Shown one piece after another: positions 55,422 through 64,000 of a stretch of 64,000 nucleotides of DNA (position 1 is the stretch's first letter; each line of letters starts with the position of its first letter). The translations under genes were made by a program, and so were the position numbers. Source of the DNA: Botrimarina colliarenosi (GTDB lineage Bacteria > Planctomycetota > Planctomycetia > Pirellulales > Lacipirellulaceae); NCBI RefSeq assembly GCF_007859955.1, contig NZ_SJPR01000001.1, forward strand, positions 935,590-999,589, written 5' to 3'. The notes under the pieces were generated by a model that worked only from the letters and a program-made list of their open reading frames with translations, had not been told where the DNA came from and searched no databases.

Positions 55422-56291
55422 ATGTCTCTGCCCGTCAGCCAACCGCCGCTCCGTCTCGTCGCCGTCGCCGCCGATGTGGCCCGTGCGAGGTCGCTTGCGG
55501 CGAGCGTTGCGTCGGCTTTCGACGCGGCCGAGCCGGTGCTGGTGGCGACGGTCGCCGAGGCGTTGGCCGCACTCCGCCGCGAGCCATTTGACGCCGCCGT
55601 CGCGCTGCACGAGCCGCCGCTGGTGGATGCGCTGATGCTCGCCCGGGCGCTGCGCGGCGCGGGGGACGAAACGCCCCTCGCTATCCTTGGCGCCGAACGG
55701 GCGATCGACCTCGAAGCGGCCGCTTGGGACGCCGGAGCCGACGAGTACGCCTGTCTGGCGGAGACAACCGCCGACCAACTTGCCGGGCGGATGCGACGTG
55801 CGATCGACGCCCGCCAGCGCCTCCGCGAAACCCGCCGGGCCCTCCTGGCCGAACAGCAGCAGCTGGCCCGCGAACAAGAACAAACCCAGCGGTTGGTGCA
55901 GACGCAGCACCGGCTTCTCGCCGAACTGCGGCGCCTGCCTGACGAACCCGAGCGGGCCCCGACGCTGCGGCTCACGCACGGCGCGGCCGAGGCGTACTCC
56001 GAGCTAGCGCGGCGGGCGTTGCTGGCCGACGGGCCGCGTGGCGACGAGCTTGGCCGGTTGGCCGACGAGCTCGCCGCCGAAGGAATCACCGGTCCGCGGC
56101 TGTTGGAATTGCACCTCACGGCGGTGAACGAAACCGTCGCGGGCTTAGAGCCGCGGGCCGCCCAAGCGGTCCGCGAAGGGGCCGATCGGCTCCTCTTCGA
56201 AGCGGTCGTTCACTTGGCCGAGGCTTACCGGCGCCGTTATCTTCGGACAGCCCCTGCTGCCCAAGAAACGCCCGCCGCCCGAGCCGCTTAA
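55422..56291 (+). CDS. Pseudo-receiver domain protein, helical C-terminus
   Basis: The product has 289 residues. Residues about 10-120 have the response-regulator alternation (RLVAVAADVARARSLAASVASAF ... PLAILGA ... DAGADEYACL), but the residue at the phosphorylation Asp position is not Asp (FDAAVALHEPPLVD). A coiled coil (ARRAIDARQRLRETRRALLAEQQQ) follows, then a helical domain. Its TAA overlaps the next ATG as TAATG. It cannot be phosphorylated in the usual way, so a scaffold or pseudo-response role is likely. Confidence 0.65.
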   Translation: MSLPVSQPPLRLVAVAADVARARSLAASVASAFDAAEPVLVATVAEALAALRREPFDAAVALHEPPLVDALMLARALRGAGDETPLAILGAERAIDLEAAAWDAGADEYACLAETTADQLAGRMRRAIDARQRLRETRRALLAEQQQLAREQEQTQRLVQTQHRLLAELRRLPDEPERAPTLRLTHGAAEAYSELARRALLADGPRGDELGRLADELAAEGITGPRLLELHLTAVNETVAGLEPRAAQAVREGADRLLFEAVVHLAEAYRRRYLRTAPAAQETPAARAA

Positions 56292-56716
56292 TGCCTGCCG
56301 ACCCTTCCGACCGCGGCGACGATCCCCGTGACGATCCCGGCGACCAAGCCACGACGGTCGCCGAACTCCGCCAGTTGGTCGAGGACTTTGTCGCCGAGCG
56401 CGACTGGTCCCGTTACCACTCGCCGAAGAACCTCGCGATGTCGATCGCCATCGAGGCGGCCGAGCTGATGGAGCACTTCCAGTGGCTCGAACCGGCCGAG
56501 GCGCAGCGCGCGATGGACGACCCCGTGAAACGCGCCGCTGCCGCCGAAGAGCTCGCCGACGTCGTGGGCTACTGCTTCGCGATGGCCGGTGCGATGGGGG
56601 TCGACCTGTCGCAGGCGGTGCGTGCGAAGATGCTCCGCAACCATGAGAAGTACCCGGCGGCGGTCTTCCGCGGCAAGCCGAGCTACGAGCGGCCAGCGGA
56701 TGAGAACCTCGGATGA
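56291..56716 (+). CDS. MazG-type nucleotide pyrophosphohydrolase
   Basis: The product has 141 residues. SPKNLAMSIAIEAAELMEHFQW gives the ExxE metal pair, and EELADVVGYCFAMA gives ExxD; this is the short MazG/dCTPase-like form. The first 20 residues are acidic and disordered. It removes pyrophosphate from non-canonical or excess nucleotides. The start overlaps the stop of the pseudo-receiver gene (TAATG), and the ATP-grasp gene follows closely. Confidence 0.8.
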   Translation: MPADPSDRGDDPRDDPGDQATTVAELRQLVEDFVAERDWSRYHSPKNLAMSIAIEAAELMEHFQWLEPAEAQRAMDDPVKRAAAAEELADVVGYCFAMAGAMGVDLSQAVRAKMLRNHEKYPAAVFRGKPSYERPADENLG

Positions 56717-56726
56717 CACCAGATTC

Positions 56727-56748
56727 CCCCTCCCCCAAGGGGGAGGGG
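56727..56748. repeat. GC-rich hairpin of the same repeat family
   Basis: CCCCTCCCCC-AA-GGGGGAGGGG is a near-perfect 10-bp-arm hairpin between the MazG stop (56716) and the chosen ATP-grasp start (56769). It matches the hairpins downstream of asnS in style. Its presence is a reason to reject the earlier in-frame ATG at 56700. Confidence 0.7.
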
Positions 56749-56768
56749 AGCCAGCTCTCCTGAGACCT

Positions 56769-57881
56769 GTGGTTAGAGACCAACCTACGACCCGTCTCGC
56801 GATCGTAGGCGCAAGCGTCCGCGCCGCGGCCCAATCGGCGTTGCGGGCCGGTTTCGAGGTAGTCGGCGCCGACCTCTTCGCCGACTCCGATCTCGATGGC
56901 GTTTGTCCGGTCACTAAGATCGACCGCTACCCGGACGGCCTCTCCGACTGGCTCGCCGCGCAGGACGTCGACGCTTGGATGTACACGGGGGCGTTAGAGA
57001 ACTACCCAGACCTCGTCGAAAAGATGACGACGATTGCGCCGCTGTGGGGCGTCCACGGCGAGACATTACGGCGTTGCCGCGACCCGCTGGTTTTGCAGGA
57101 TGTCTTTGCCGCGGAGGGGATCGCGTTTCCTGAAACGCTGCCTCGTAACACGCCGCCGACCGACGACACGCTCTGGCTTGCGAAGACCTACCGCCACAGC
57201 GCGGGCGCCGGCGTGTGGCGGTACGGTGAACAGCCAACCGGCGCCGATGTTTACGCGCAGCGATTTGCCGAAGGGACGCCGGAGTCCGTTTTGTTCACGG
57301 TGTCGTCCGCCGGTGTGACCTTGCTGGGGAAGAGTGAACAACAACTGCGAAGTGGCTTTGGATACGCCGGGTCGATTGTTTCGACCGAACACCAGGGAGT
57401 GGACGCCGAAAGGTTCGCGGCGTTGGGGCGTGTTCTCTCGGAACGGCTAGCGCTCAGAGGATTGGTCGGCGTTGACTACGTCGCTCAAGGCCAGCGATTT
57501 TGCGTAATCGAGATCAATCCCCGCTACACCGCGTCGGTGGAAGTCCTTGAGCGAGCGACAGGCGTCTCGGCAGTCGCCGCCCACGCGGGTTGCTTTGCTC
57601 GGGCATGCCAATCGAAGCCGTCGGGAGAACGCGTTCCGGTTGTTGGCAAGCGAGTGCTCTACGCCCCGAGGCGGATCGATATCGATCAAGAGCTTGCGAT
57701 GAAGCTGCTCGATCTAAGCAAGGCGGGACGCGTCGCCGATGTCCCGCGGGTGGGGGCGACGATCGGCGCGGGCGAGCCTTTCTGTACGATACTTGAAGAC
57801 GCGGCGTCGCTTTCCGAGGTGAGGGCGAAGCTCGACCTCTCGATGGAATCCTTGCTCAGTCTGGGCGCCGCCCCGGGCTAA
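56769..57881 (+). CDS. ATP-grasp protein of unknown substrate
   Basis: The product has 370 residues from GTG 56769; the in-frame ATG at 56700 lies upstream of a GC-rich hairpin. RLAIVGASVRAAAQSALRAGF is a Rossmann-like start, LAKTYRHSAGAGVW is the ATP loop, and VEQKARRVEINPRYTASVEVL-like text here reads IEINPRYTASVEVLERATG, the metal-binding end of ATP-grasp enzymes. Similar genes accompany methanopterin-dependent C1 loci in planctomycetes, but no such genes are in this window. A carboxylate-amine or carboxylate-thiol ligase is probable. Confidence 0.65.
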   Translation: MVRDQPTTRLAIVGASVRAAAQSALRAGFEVVGADLFADSDLDGVCPVTKIDRYPDGLSDWLAAQDVDAWMYTGALENYPDLVEKMTTIAPLWGVHGETLRRCRDPLVLQDVFAAEGIAFPETLPRNTPPTDDTLWLAKTYRHSAGAGVWRYGEQPTGADVYAQRFAEGTPESVLFTVSSAGVTLLGKSEQQLRSGFGYAGSIVSTEHQGVDAERFAALGRVLSERLALRGLVGVDYVAQGQRFCVIEINPRYTASVEVLERATGVSAVAAHAGCFARACQSKPSGERVPVVGKRVLYAPRRIDIDQELAMKLLDLSKAGRVADVPRVGATIGAGEPFCTILEDAASLSEVRAKLDLSMESLLSLGAAPG

Positions 57882-57907
57882 TAATCATGGCTTAACGGGT
57901 CTGCATC

Positions 57908-58390
57908 ATGCGTATCGGCGTCGTTAGCGACACCCACGGTTCGATCGATCACACGCGTCCCGCGATCCGGATGCTCGAGTCGCTCGAAGTCGAGGCCGTG
58001 CTGCATTGCGGCGACATCGGCTCGGCGGCCGTGGTGGAATTGTTTGCCGCGTGGCCGACGCACTTCGTCTTCGGCAACTGCGACTACGACCACGCCGACT
58101 TGCGGGAGGCGATCGAGGGGGCCGGGCAGACGTGCCACGGCCTGTTCGGCGAAATCGAGCTCGCGGGCGTGCCGATCGCCCTGCTGCACAGTCACGACCG
58201 GCGACGCTTTCAAGAAGTCATCACGGGTGGCGCGTATCGCCTCGTCTGCTACGGCCATACGCACGTCGCGGCCGAAGACCGGCACGGCGAGACGCTGGTG
58301 CTCAACCCGGGGGCGCTGTACCGCGCCGACCGGCACACGATCGCGGTCGTGGAGCTGCCGACGGTGGAGAGCACGCTTGTCAGCGTGTGA
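57908..58390 (+). CDS. YfcE/MJ0936-like metallophosphoesterase
   Basis: The product has 160 residues. GVVSDTHGSIDHT gives D-x-H, HCGDIGS gives GD, VFGNCDYDH gives GN-x-D, LHSH and YGHTHVA give the remaining His residues. YfcE-type enzymes hydrolyse phosphodiesters in the cytoplasm with two metal ions. It ends just before a nested inverted repeat and converges with the RimI-like gene. Confidence 0.88.
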   Translation: MRIGVVSDTHGSIDHTRPAIRMLESLEVEAVLHCGDIGSAAVVELFAAWPTHFVFGNCDYDHADLREAIEGAGQTCHGLFGEIELAGVPIALLHSHDRRRFQEVITGGAYRLVCYGHTHVAAEDRHGETLVLNPGALYRADRHTIAVVELPTVESTLVSV

Positions 58391-58469
58391 GGCTTGAGAC
58401 GTGAGGGTTGCGCTGCGGACAGTGAGGGATAGGCATAGCAACCCTCAAGTCGGCGGCCTCAAGCCTCAC
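58387..58469. terminator. Nested inverted repeats between convergent genes
   Basis: gtgaggcttgag (58387-58398) pairs with ctcaagcctcac (58458-58469), and inside it tgagggttgc (58402-58411) pairs with gcaaccctca (58438-58447). It overlaps the phosphoesterase stop and lies just before the RimI-like stop. It probably ends transcription from both directions. Confidence 0.7.
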
Positions 58470-58471
58470 CG

Positions 58472-58996
<525 letters not shown>

Positions 58997-59434
58997 CGGG
59001 GGCTCTCCTTGCTCGCTTAACCGGCGCGGGTCGTAAGAGACGCGGCCGGTGGTGGTTTCATCCTTGATTAGCGCCCCGCATCCTGGCGGTGGCAACCCGT
59101 CTGTGGGGGCCCTCGCCGTCTGAGGCAGGGGGAAACTATCAGAACCTCCCGGCGCGTGCCAAGGCGAATGAAGGACTTCGGTGTGATTGCCCCAAAGTGT
59201 TGTGCGGGTTGGACTTGACGCCGGTTGTTTCCAGGCTTCGCGGGACGAAGTGGGACTGTGCAGGCGGCGCCGCGTTGGGGGTTTGGGGCGTTGGCGCCGG
59301 CGCCGGAGTGGCGGGATTTGTCGGCTGCGGCCGCTTTGCCGGCTGAGAGCGTCGTACGCTTGTGCGCCGCGTTGTGCCCCGCCTGCAGAAGGGCGGCTTG
59401 CGCCGCGGCGTACGCTCTCCTTCAGGCCCCCGTG
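58997..59434. other. 438-base gap between RimI-like and GT-C-like genes
   Basis: No gene is supported. Open frames are present, but all lack sites or family features. An inverted repeat (GCGTACGCTC at 59408-59417, with a partner near 59347-59359) lies in front of the GT-C-like gene. Divergent promoters for both genes are expected here, but no good -10 box was seen. Confidence 0.45.
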
Positions 59435-61240
59435 ATGAACCCGTCGGACGCCGCCGCGTCGCCGAACCTGCTCAGCCCCGCCCGCCGCGACTACCAGGTC
59501 TTTCGGCGGCTGGTGATTGCGCTGTTGGTGGTCGCTTGCGCGGGGCCGTTGTCGCTGAACGTCGTCGATCCCGACCTGTGGGGGCATGTCCGCTACGCCG
59601 AAGAGTGGATCGCCCAGGGAGAACTCCCCCGGACAGCAACCCACACCTTCACCGCCCAGGGCCATCCTTGGGTGAACCACGAGAATCTTGCTGAGCTGGC
59701 GCTCGCTTACGGCTTCCGTACGCTGGGCGTCCAGGGGATGCTCGCGGCGAAGGTGCTGCTGGGGATGTCGATCTTGCTGCTTATGTCGCTGGCCGCGCGG
59801 CGGCAAGGCGTGCGGCCGATCGCCGCCTGGGCGACATTCTTGCTGGTGGCGCACAACCTGCAAGCCTTCTTCCCGCTGCGGCCTCAGCTGCTGAGCTTTC
59901 TGTGGTGTGCGGTGATGCTGCTGGCGCTCGACCGGGCCTTCGCCGGGTGGGGGAACCGTCGCAGCGACTTTCAAAACAACCGCCGGAAGGCGGACCTGAC
60001 GGCGATCGATTGGCGATGGCTGGCGGGGATGCCGCTGCTTTTCGTCGTGTGGGCCAACTCGCACGCGGGTTTCGCCGCGGGGCTGGGGATCTTCACGGTG
60101 GTCCTCGTCGGACGGGCGGTCGAATTGTTGATCCGGACGGGGCGCGAGGCCTGGCGGCCTGTCGTCGGTCTCGCCGTCGTGGCGGCCGCATGTGGGCTGG
60201 CGACGCTGGCGACGCCTTACGGCTATAGCCTCCACCTGTGGCTCATCGAATCGCTAGGCTCCCCGCGCCCCGAGATCACCGAGTGGGCCGCTCCGACGTC
60301 CGACAACCCGGTCTTCTGGCCCTTGGTGTTGCTGATCGCGGTCGCCCTAGCGGCTTACGCGTTCACCGACCGCCGACGCGACCTCGTGAAGATGCTGGTG
60401 CTCGCGCTGGTCGGCTGGCAGGCCGTGTCGCACTTGCGGCATATCGCTTTCTTCGCGTTGCTGTGCGGCTTCTGGTTGCCGCCGCACTTGCAATCGATCG
60501 CCAGCCGCCTGCGGTCAAAGGCGGCGCAAGGCTTGCCGACGGCGTCGCTTTCGCCCTGGATGCGAACGGGGATCGCCGCGGCGCTCGCCGGCGCGATTGC
60601 TCTGCAGGCGACGTTCCTCGGCCAGCGGCTGGCGAGCTTGCCGGTCTACCGCTCGCGCTATCCGGTCGACGCCCTCCAGTGGATGGCGGAGCAGCATGTC
60701 CGGGGCGACTTGGTGGTCTGCTTCAATTGGGCCCAGTACGCCTTGGCGGCGTTGGCGCCCGACGTGAAGGTGTCGTTCGATGGCCGTTTTCGCACCTGCT
60801 ATCCACAGCAAGTTATCGACCGGCACTTCGACTTTCTCGTTGGCGGCCGCATCGCCCGCCATCGGAGCGGCGATTCGGGTCCGATCGACGGCTTGCGGAC
60901 GCTCGAGGTCGATCGGCCCGACTGGGTGCTGGTTGATCGCAAGTACGCGAATGCGGTTGAAGTGATGGCCGACGCGGGCCGTGCGAACGGCGGCGCCTGG
61001 ACGCTTGTGTATCAAGACGCCGTCGCCCAGCTGTGGGGGCCGACCGCCGTGGTCGACGACGTGTCCTCGCCCAACTTCGTACCGGCCGAACGGCGTTTCG
61101 TGTCGGATCATTTCTCGCTGACCGCCTTCGAGTGGCCCGCGTTGCCGCGTCGCAGAGTGTTGGCGCCCGTTGAGAATTCCTCCCGCGAGGTGGCGAAGCG
61201 TGACGCTAGCGCCCCCGCTGTTCCCTATAATGAAGGCTGA
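59435..61240 (+). CDS. GT-C-like multi-pass membrane protein
   Basis: The product has 601 residues from ATG 59435. About eleven membrane segments are seen. LNVVDPDLWGHVRYAEEWI and HPWVNHENLAELALAYGF, an early acidic loop, resemble GT-C glycosyltransferases of the PMT/ArnT type. The last 170 residues are soluble (YPVDALQWMAEQHVRGDLVVCFN) and likely periplasmic. It probably transfers a sugar from a lipid carrier. It precedes a GT2 gene on the same strand, 17 bases apart. Confidence 0.7.
   Translation: MNPSDAAASPNLLSPARRDYQVFRRLVIALLVVACAGPLSLNVVDPDLWGHVRYAEEWIAQGELPRTATHTFTAQGHPWVNHENLAELALAYGFRTLGVQGMLAAKVLLGMSILLLMSLAARRQGVRPIAAWATFLLVAHNLQAFFPLRPQLLSFLWCAVMLLALDRAFAGWGNRRSDFQNNRRKADLTAIDWRWLAGMPLLFVVWANSHAGFAAGLGIFTVVLVGRAVELLIRTGREAWRPVVGLAVVAAACGLATLATPYGYSLHLWLIESLGSPRPEITEWAAPTSDNPVFWPLVLLIAVALAAYAFTDRRRDLVKMLVLALVGWQAVSHLRHIAFFALLCGFWLPPHLQSIASRLRSKAAQGLPTASLSPWMRTGIAAALAGAIALQATFLGQRLASLPVYRSRYPVDALQWMAEQHVRGDLVVCFNWAQYALAALAPDVKVSFDGRFRTCYPQQVIDRHFDFLVGGRIARHRSGDSGPIDGLRTLEVDRPDWVLVDRKYANAVEVMADAGRANGGAWTLVYQDAVAQLWGPTAVVDDVSSPNFVPAERRFVSDHFSLTAFEWPALPRRRVLAPVENSSREVAKRDASAPAVPYNEG
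61226..61231 (+). promoter_or_regulatory. TATAAT -10 box before the GT2 gene
   Basis: A perfect TATAAT lies 25 bases before ATG 61257, inside the end of the GT-C-like gene. The -35 is poor (GTGACG at 61200-61205, 20 bases away), so promoter strength is uncertain. It could give the GT2 gene its own start. Confidence 0.35.
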
Positions 61241-61256
61241 CACGGATCCCCCTCCT

Positions 61257-62147
61257 ATGAGCACGATCGACCAACTCGAGACCGAAGATCGCATGACCGT
61301 TGCGTCGCCCAAGGCGCCGTTGCGGGACGGCGCAATCCACGGCCGCATCGAGAAAACGCTCGCCGAGGCCGAGGCGGCCCTGGAAGAGGCCCGGCTCTAC
61401 GGCGACCTCGCTAGCGCGGCGCCCGCTGGGCCGGCCGCCGGCAGCGCGACGCCGGTGCGACTCAAAGTGTCGATCTTGATGCCGGTCTTCAATGAGATCG
61501 CCACGATCCGCGAGATCGTCGCCCGCGTCCGCGCCCAAGCTCAGCATGACGAGTTGCTGATCGTCGACGACTGCAGCACGGATGGCACACGCGACCTGCT
61601 CATCGAGATCGACCGCGACTGCCCCGACGTGCGGGTCGTCTTACACGGCTACAACAAGGGCAAGGGCGCCGCGCTGCGGACCGCCCTATCGCACGCCCGC
61701 GGCGACATCGTCCTGGTGCAGGACGCCGACCTTGAGTACGACCCGGCCGACTACGCCAAGTTGCTCGAGCCGATCCAGCGCCGCGAAGCCGATGTCGTGT
61801 ACGGTTCGCGGTTCCTCGAGAACGCCGAGCAAGACCCGTCGCGGCTCCACCGCTTGGGCAACCGCCTGCTGACCGCCGCGTCGAACCTGACGACCGGCCT
61901 GCGGCTCACCGATATGGAGACCTGCTACAAGGCGTTCCGCCGCGACGCGTTGCGTGGCGTGTGGTTGCGGGAGAATCGCTTCGGCTTCGAGCCCGAGCTA
62001 ACGGCCAAGTTGGCCCGCCGCGGCTGCCGTTTCCTTGAAGTGCCAGTCGCCTACAACAGCCGCGGCTGGGAAGAAGGCAAGAAGATCGGCCCCCGCGACG
62101 CGGTGCGGGCGCTATGGTGCATCGCCCGCTACGCGTTCTGGGACTGA
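61257..62147 (+). CDS. GT2-family glycosyltransferase
   Basis: The product has 296 residues from ATG 61257; ATG 61230 is also in frame. VSILMPVFNEIATIREIVARV opens the GT-A fold, IVDDCSTDGTRDLL is the nucleotide region, VQDADLEYDPADYAKLLEPI the DxD-like motif and ENRFGFEPELTAKLARRG the acceptor side, as in DPMS/undecaprenyl-phosphate mannose or glucose transferases. It lacks C-terminal membrane segments. It may make the lipid-linked sugar donor for the GT-C-like gene upstream. Confidence 0.85.
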   Translation: MSTIDQLETEDRMTVASPKAPLRDGAIHGRIEKTLAEAEAALEEARLYGDLASAAPAGPAAGSATPVRLKVSILMPVFNEIATIREIVARVRAQAQHDELLIVDDCSTDGTRDLLIEIDRDCPDVRVVLHGYNKGKGAALRTALSHARGDIVLVQDADLEYDPADYAKLLEPIQRREADVVYGSRFLENAEQDPSRLHRLGNRLLTAASNLTTGLRLTDMETCYKAFRRDALRGVWLRENRFGFEPELTAKLARRGCRFLEVPVAYNSRGWEEGKKIGPRDAVRALWCIARYAFWD

Positions 62148-62200
62148 GCTTTAATTCCTCCGCAGCTAACTCTCTCCCCCTTCGGGCGAGGGGATTCACG

Positions 62201-63985
62201 CTACCACGCGCCGGTCGCTTCGCTCAGCTCGAGCCACTCAGCCTCGAGCGTCTCGCATTCGTCAACGATCTCGGCAAGCTGGGTCTGGAGCTTCTTGATC
62301 TTGTCGACGTCGGTCGCGGCCTTCGTTAGCTCTTCGTTGAGTTGCTTCTTTTCATCGTCGAGCTTGGCGATCCGCCGCTCGACCGCCTTGAGGCGTTTCT
62401 GTGCGTCGCGGTCGGCCTTGCCGCCCGGCTTGGGGCTGTTGGAGCTGTCGTCAGCGGCGGCGTCCTTCGCTTTGACGCCGGGGGCGACCCGGAGTCCGGC
62501 GTCGATCTCCTTCCCGATGCGATAGACATAGTCGTCGTAGCTCGACGGGTAGGCGACGACGCGGCCGCCACCCACCTCGATGACGGACGTTGCCACCTCG
62601 TGCATAAAGTGGCGGTCGTGGCTGGTGAAGATCACCGTACCGACATAGCGCTTTAGCGCCTCGGCGAGCGCTTCGACCGTTTCGACATCGAGGTGGTTGC
62701 CCGGTTCGTCGAGGACTAGCACGTTGTGCTTCTCGAGCAGCAAGCCGGCGAGCACGAGGCGGGCCCGCTCGCCGCCGCTGAGGACCTTGATCTTCTTCTC
62801 AGCGGTCTCGCCCGAGAAGAGAAAGCTGCCGGCGATGGTCTTGATCTGCTGGGTCGTGGTGCCCGGCGTGGCCTGATACTCCAAGTATTCCAGCACCGAC
62901 TGGTCGGGCCGCAACGTTGTGTAGACGTGCTGGGCGTAGACGCCCAATTGGCAACCGAAGCCCCACTTCATCTGCCCTTCCTTCACCGGAAGCGATTCGC
63001 AGATCGTCCGCAGGAAGGTGGTCTTGCCCTGGCCGTTGTCGCCGACGATGCCGACGCGCTCGCCATGCTCGATCTCTAACTGGATGTCGGAGGCGATGTC
63101 ACGGTCTTCGTAGCCGATTGTCAGGTTCTCGGCCCGCATCGCGGGTCCCTTACGGGCCTCGACCGCCGGGAACGAGAAGTGGACCCGGGCCTCCTCGCCG
63201 GCGACCTCGATCATCTCGAGCTTCTCGAGCTGCTTCGCCTTGCTACGGGCTTGGCTGGCCGTATTGGCGTTCGCCCGGTTGCTGGCGATGAACTGCTCAA
63301 GCTGTTTCCGTTTGGTGGCGGTCGCCGTGTTGAGCCGTCGGTCGTGCTCGCGGCGTTCTTCGAGGTTCGTGAGGTAGCTCTCGACGTCGCCCGGGAACAT
63401 GGTGAGCGAGCCGCGCGTCAGCTCAAGGGTGTGGTTGCAGGTTGCGCCGAGGAACGACCGGTCGTGCGAAACCACCAGGACGCCCGCCTTGAAGTCCTTG
63501 AGGAAGTGTTCCAGGAGGATCTGGGTCCGCAGGTCGAGAAAGTTGGTCGGCTCGTCGAGGATCAGCAGGTTGGGGTCGTGGAGCAAGAGCGCCGCCAGCT
63601 TGACGCGGGTCTGCCAGCCGCCCGACAGCTCGCGGACGGGGCGCAGCAGCATGTCATCGCCGAGGGCGAAGCGCCACGCCACTTGGCCGCACTTCCAGTC
63701 GGGCTGGCCCGAGTCCCGTTGGAGGAACTCCATGCCGGTCTCGCCGTCGCGGAACGGGTCGTGCTGCCGCAGGTAGCCGAGGCGGAGCTTTTTGCTGCGG
63801 ACGACGTCGCCCGCGTCGAGGTCCTCGTCCCCCAGCAGGATGCGGCAGAGCGTGCTCTTGCCGGCCCCGTTGCGGCCGATCAGGCCGACTTTCTGATCGT
63901 CCGTCAGGGCGCAGGCGGCGCCGTCTAGCAGGACTTGGTGGCCGTAACGCTTGTGGGCGTCTTGGAGACTGAGAACGACGGGCAC
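62201..63985 (-). CDS. ABC-F family ATPase
   Basis: The product has 594 residues from GTG 63985; the window ends 15 bases upstream, so a longer start is possible. Domain 1: GLIGRNGAGKSTL, LSGGWQTRVKLA, LLILDEPTNFLD. Domain 2: GIVGDNGQGKTTF, LSGGERARLVLA, LVLDEPGNHLD, where Gly replaces the usual Thr. A coiled-coil C-terminus follows (KRLKAVERRIAKLDDEKKQ). It acts on ribosomes as translation factor or resistance protein; the subfamily is not clear. Confidence 0.88.
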   Translation of the reverse strand: MPVVLSLQDAHKRYGHQVLLDGAACALTDDQKVGLIGRNGAGKSTLCRILLGDEDLDAGDVVRSKKLRLGYLRQHDPFRDGETGMEFLQRDSGQPDWKCGQVAWRFALGDDMLLRPVRELSGGWQTRVKLAALLLHDPNLLILDEPTNFLDLRTQILLEHFLKDFKAGVLVVSHDRSFLGATCNHTLELTRGSLTMFPGDVESYLTNLEERREHDRRLNTATATKRKQLEQFIASNRANANTASQARSKAKQLEKLEMIEVAGEEARVHFSFPAVEARKGPAMRAENLTIGYEDRDIASDIQLEIEHGERVGIVGDNGQGKTTFLRTICESLPVKEGQMKWGFGCQLGVYAQHVYTTLRPDQSVLEYLEYQATPGTTTQQIKTIAGSFLFSGETAEKKIKVLSGGERARLVLAGLLLEKHNVLVLDEPGNHLDVETVEALAEALKRYVGTVIFTSHDRHFMHEVATSVIEVGGGRVVAYPSSYDDYVYRIGKEIDAGLRVAPGVKAKDAAADDSSNSPKPGGKADRDAQKRLKAVERRIAKLDDEKKQLNEELTKAATDVDKIKKLQTQLAEIVDECETLEAEWLELSEATGAW

Positions 63986-64000
63986 GGCGGGCGGCAGGCT

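Noticed and set aside
58997-60235. 413-codon N-terminal extension of the RimI-like frame
   Set aside because: It is antisense to the GT-C-like gene. The ATG at 58996 has AAGGAG upstream and starts the GNAT fold.

Overview
The window is about 64 kb of GC-rich bacterial chromosome (roughly two thirds G+C by eye). It most likely comes from a planctomycete of the Pirellulales (Lacipirellulaceae-like). The evidence is a DUF1559 prepilin-like protein with an FTLVELLVVIAIIG leader, a DUF1080 protein, a secreted protein carrying both a dockerin-like repeat and a PEP-CTERM tail, a DUF4832 protein, many short signal-peptide proteins, and weak or absent Shine-Dalgarno sites. No rRNA, tRNA or CRISPR array was found.

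Layout. 1-3.5 kb is a decay zone with the tail of an IS5-type transposase, a scrambled IS66-type transposase, a PilZ protein and a frameshifted double-PAS sensor. 3.5-8.9 kb holds a very large secreted propeller/CBM9-like protein, an HDOD protein with a degenerate GGDEF tail and a small secreted protein. 9-14 kb has a truncated MnmE-like GTPase overlapping coaX, then nadD, with priA on the other strand. 14-16 kb is a hybrid histidine kinase whose sensor carries a CxxCH motif. 16-21.3 kb is an outer-membrane/LPS block: kdsD, kdsC, a small gene bounded by inverted repeats, and a 1046-residue OstA/LptC-like protein. 21.5-31.7 kb is mostly metabolism: a PadR regulator with its membrane partner, an M29 aminopeptidase, an acyl-CoA dehydrogenase, an amidohydrolase, an esterase, a FemAB/CelD-like acetyltransferase and a JmjC-like cupin.

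31.9-42.2 kb is the most interesting part. feoAB (ferrous iron uptake) and purEK are followed by a four-gene operon on the minus strand: DUF1559 protein, a 1365-residue membrane-anchored periplasmic CobN-type chelatase, a MotA/TolQ/ExbB-type channel and a DUF2149 membrane protein. This combination resembles the hmuSTUV part of the Bacteroidetes haem-use operon and lacks the CobS/CobT partners of cobalamin synthesis. The feo and chelatase operons both carry GAATGAATC just upstream of their starts, which suggests shared iron control.

42.5-64 kb holds a gamma-glutamylcyclotransferase-like gene, UDP-glucuronate decarboxylase, an atypical Nramp-family transporter, the DUF4832/PEP-CTERM protein, a DUF1080 protein, cstA coupled to an unknown gene, trxB, asnS, larC, a pseudo-receiver/MazG/ATP-grasp cluster, a YfcE-like phosphoesterase, a RimI-like acetyltransferase, a membrane GT-C-like protein, a GT2 glycosyltransferase and an ABC-F ATPase. 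Several intergenic gaps carry short tandem repeats (16-20 bp, 2-3 copies) or GC-rich hairpin repeats that the genes do not explain.
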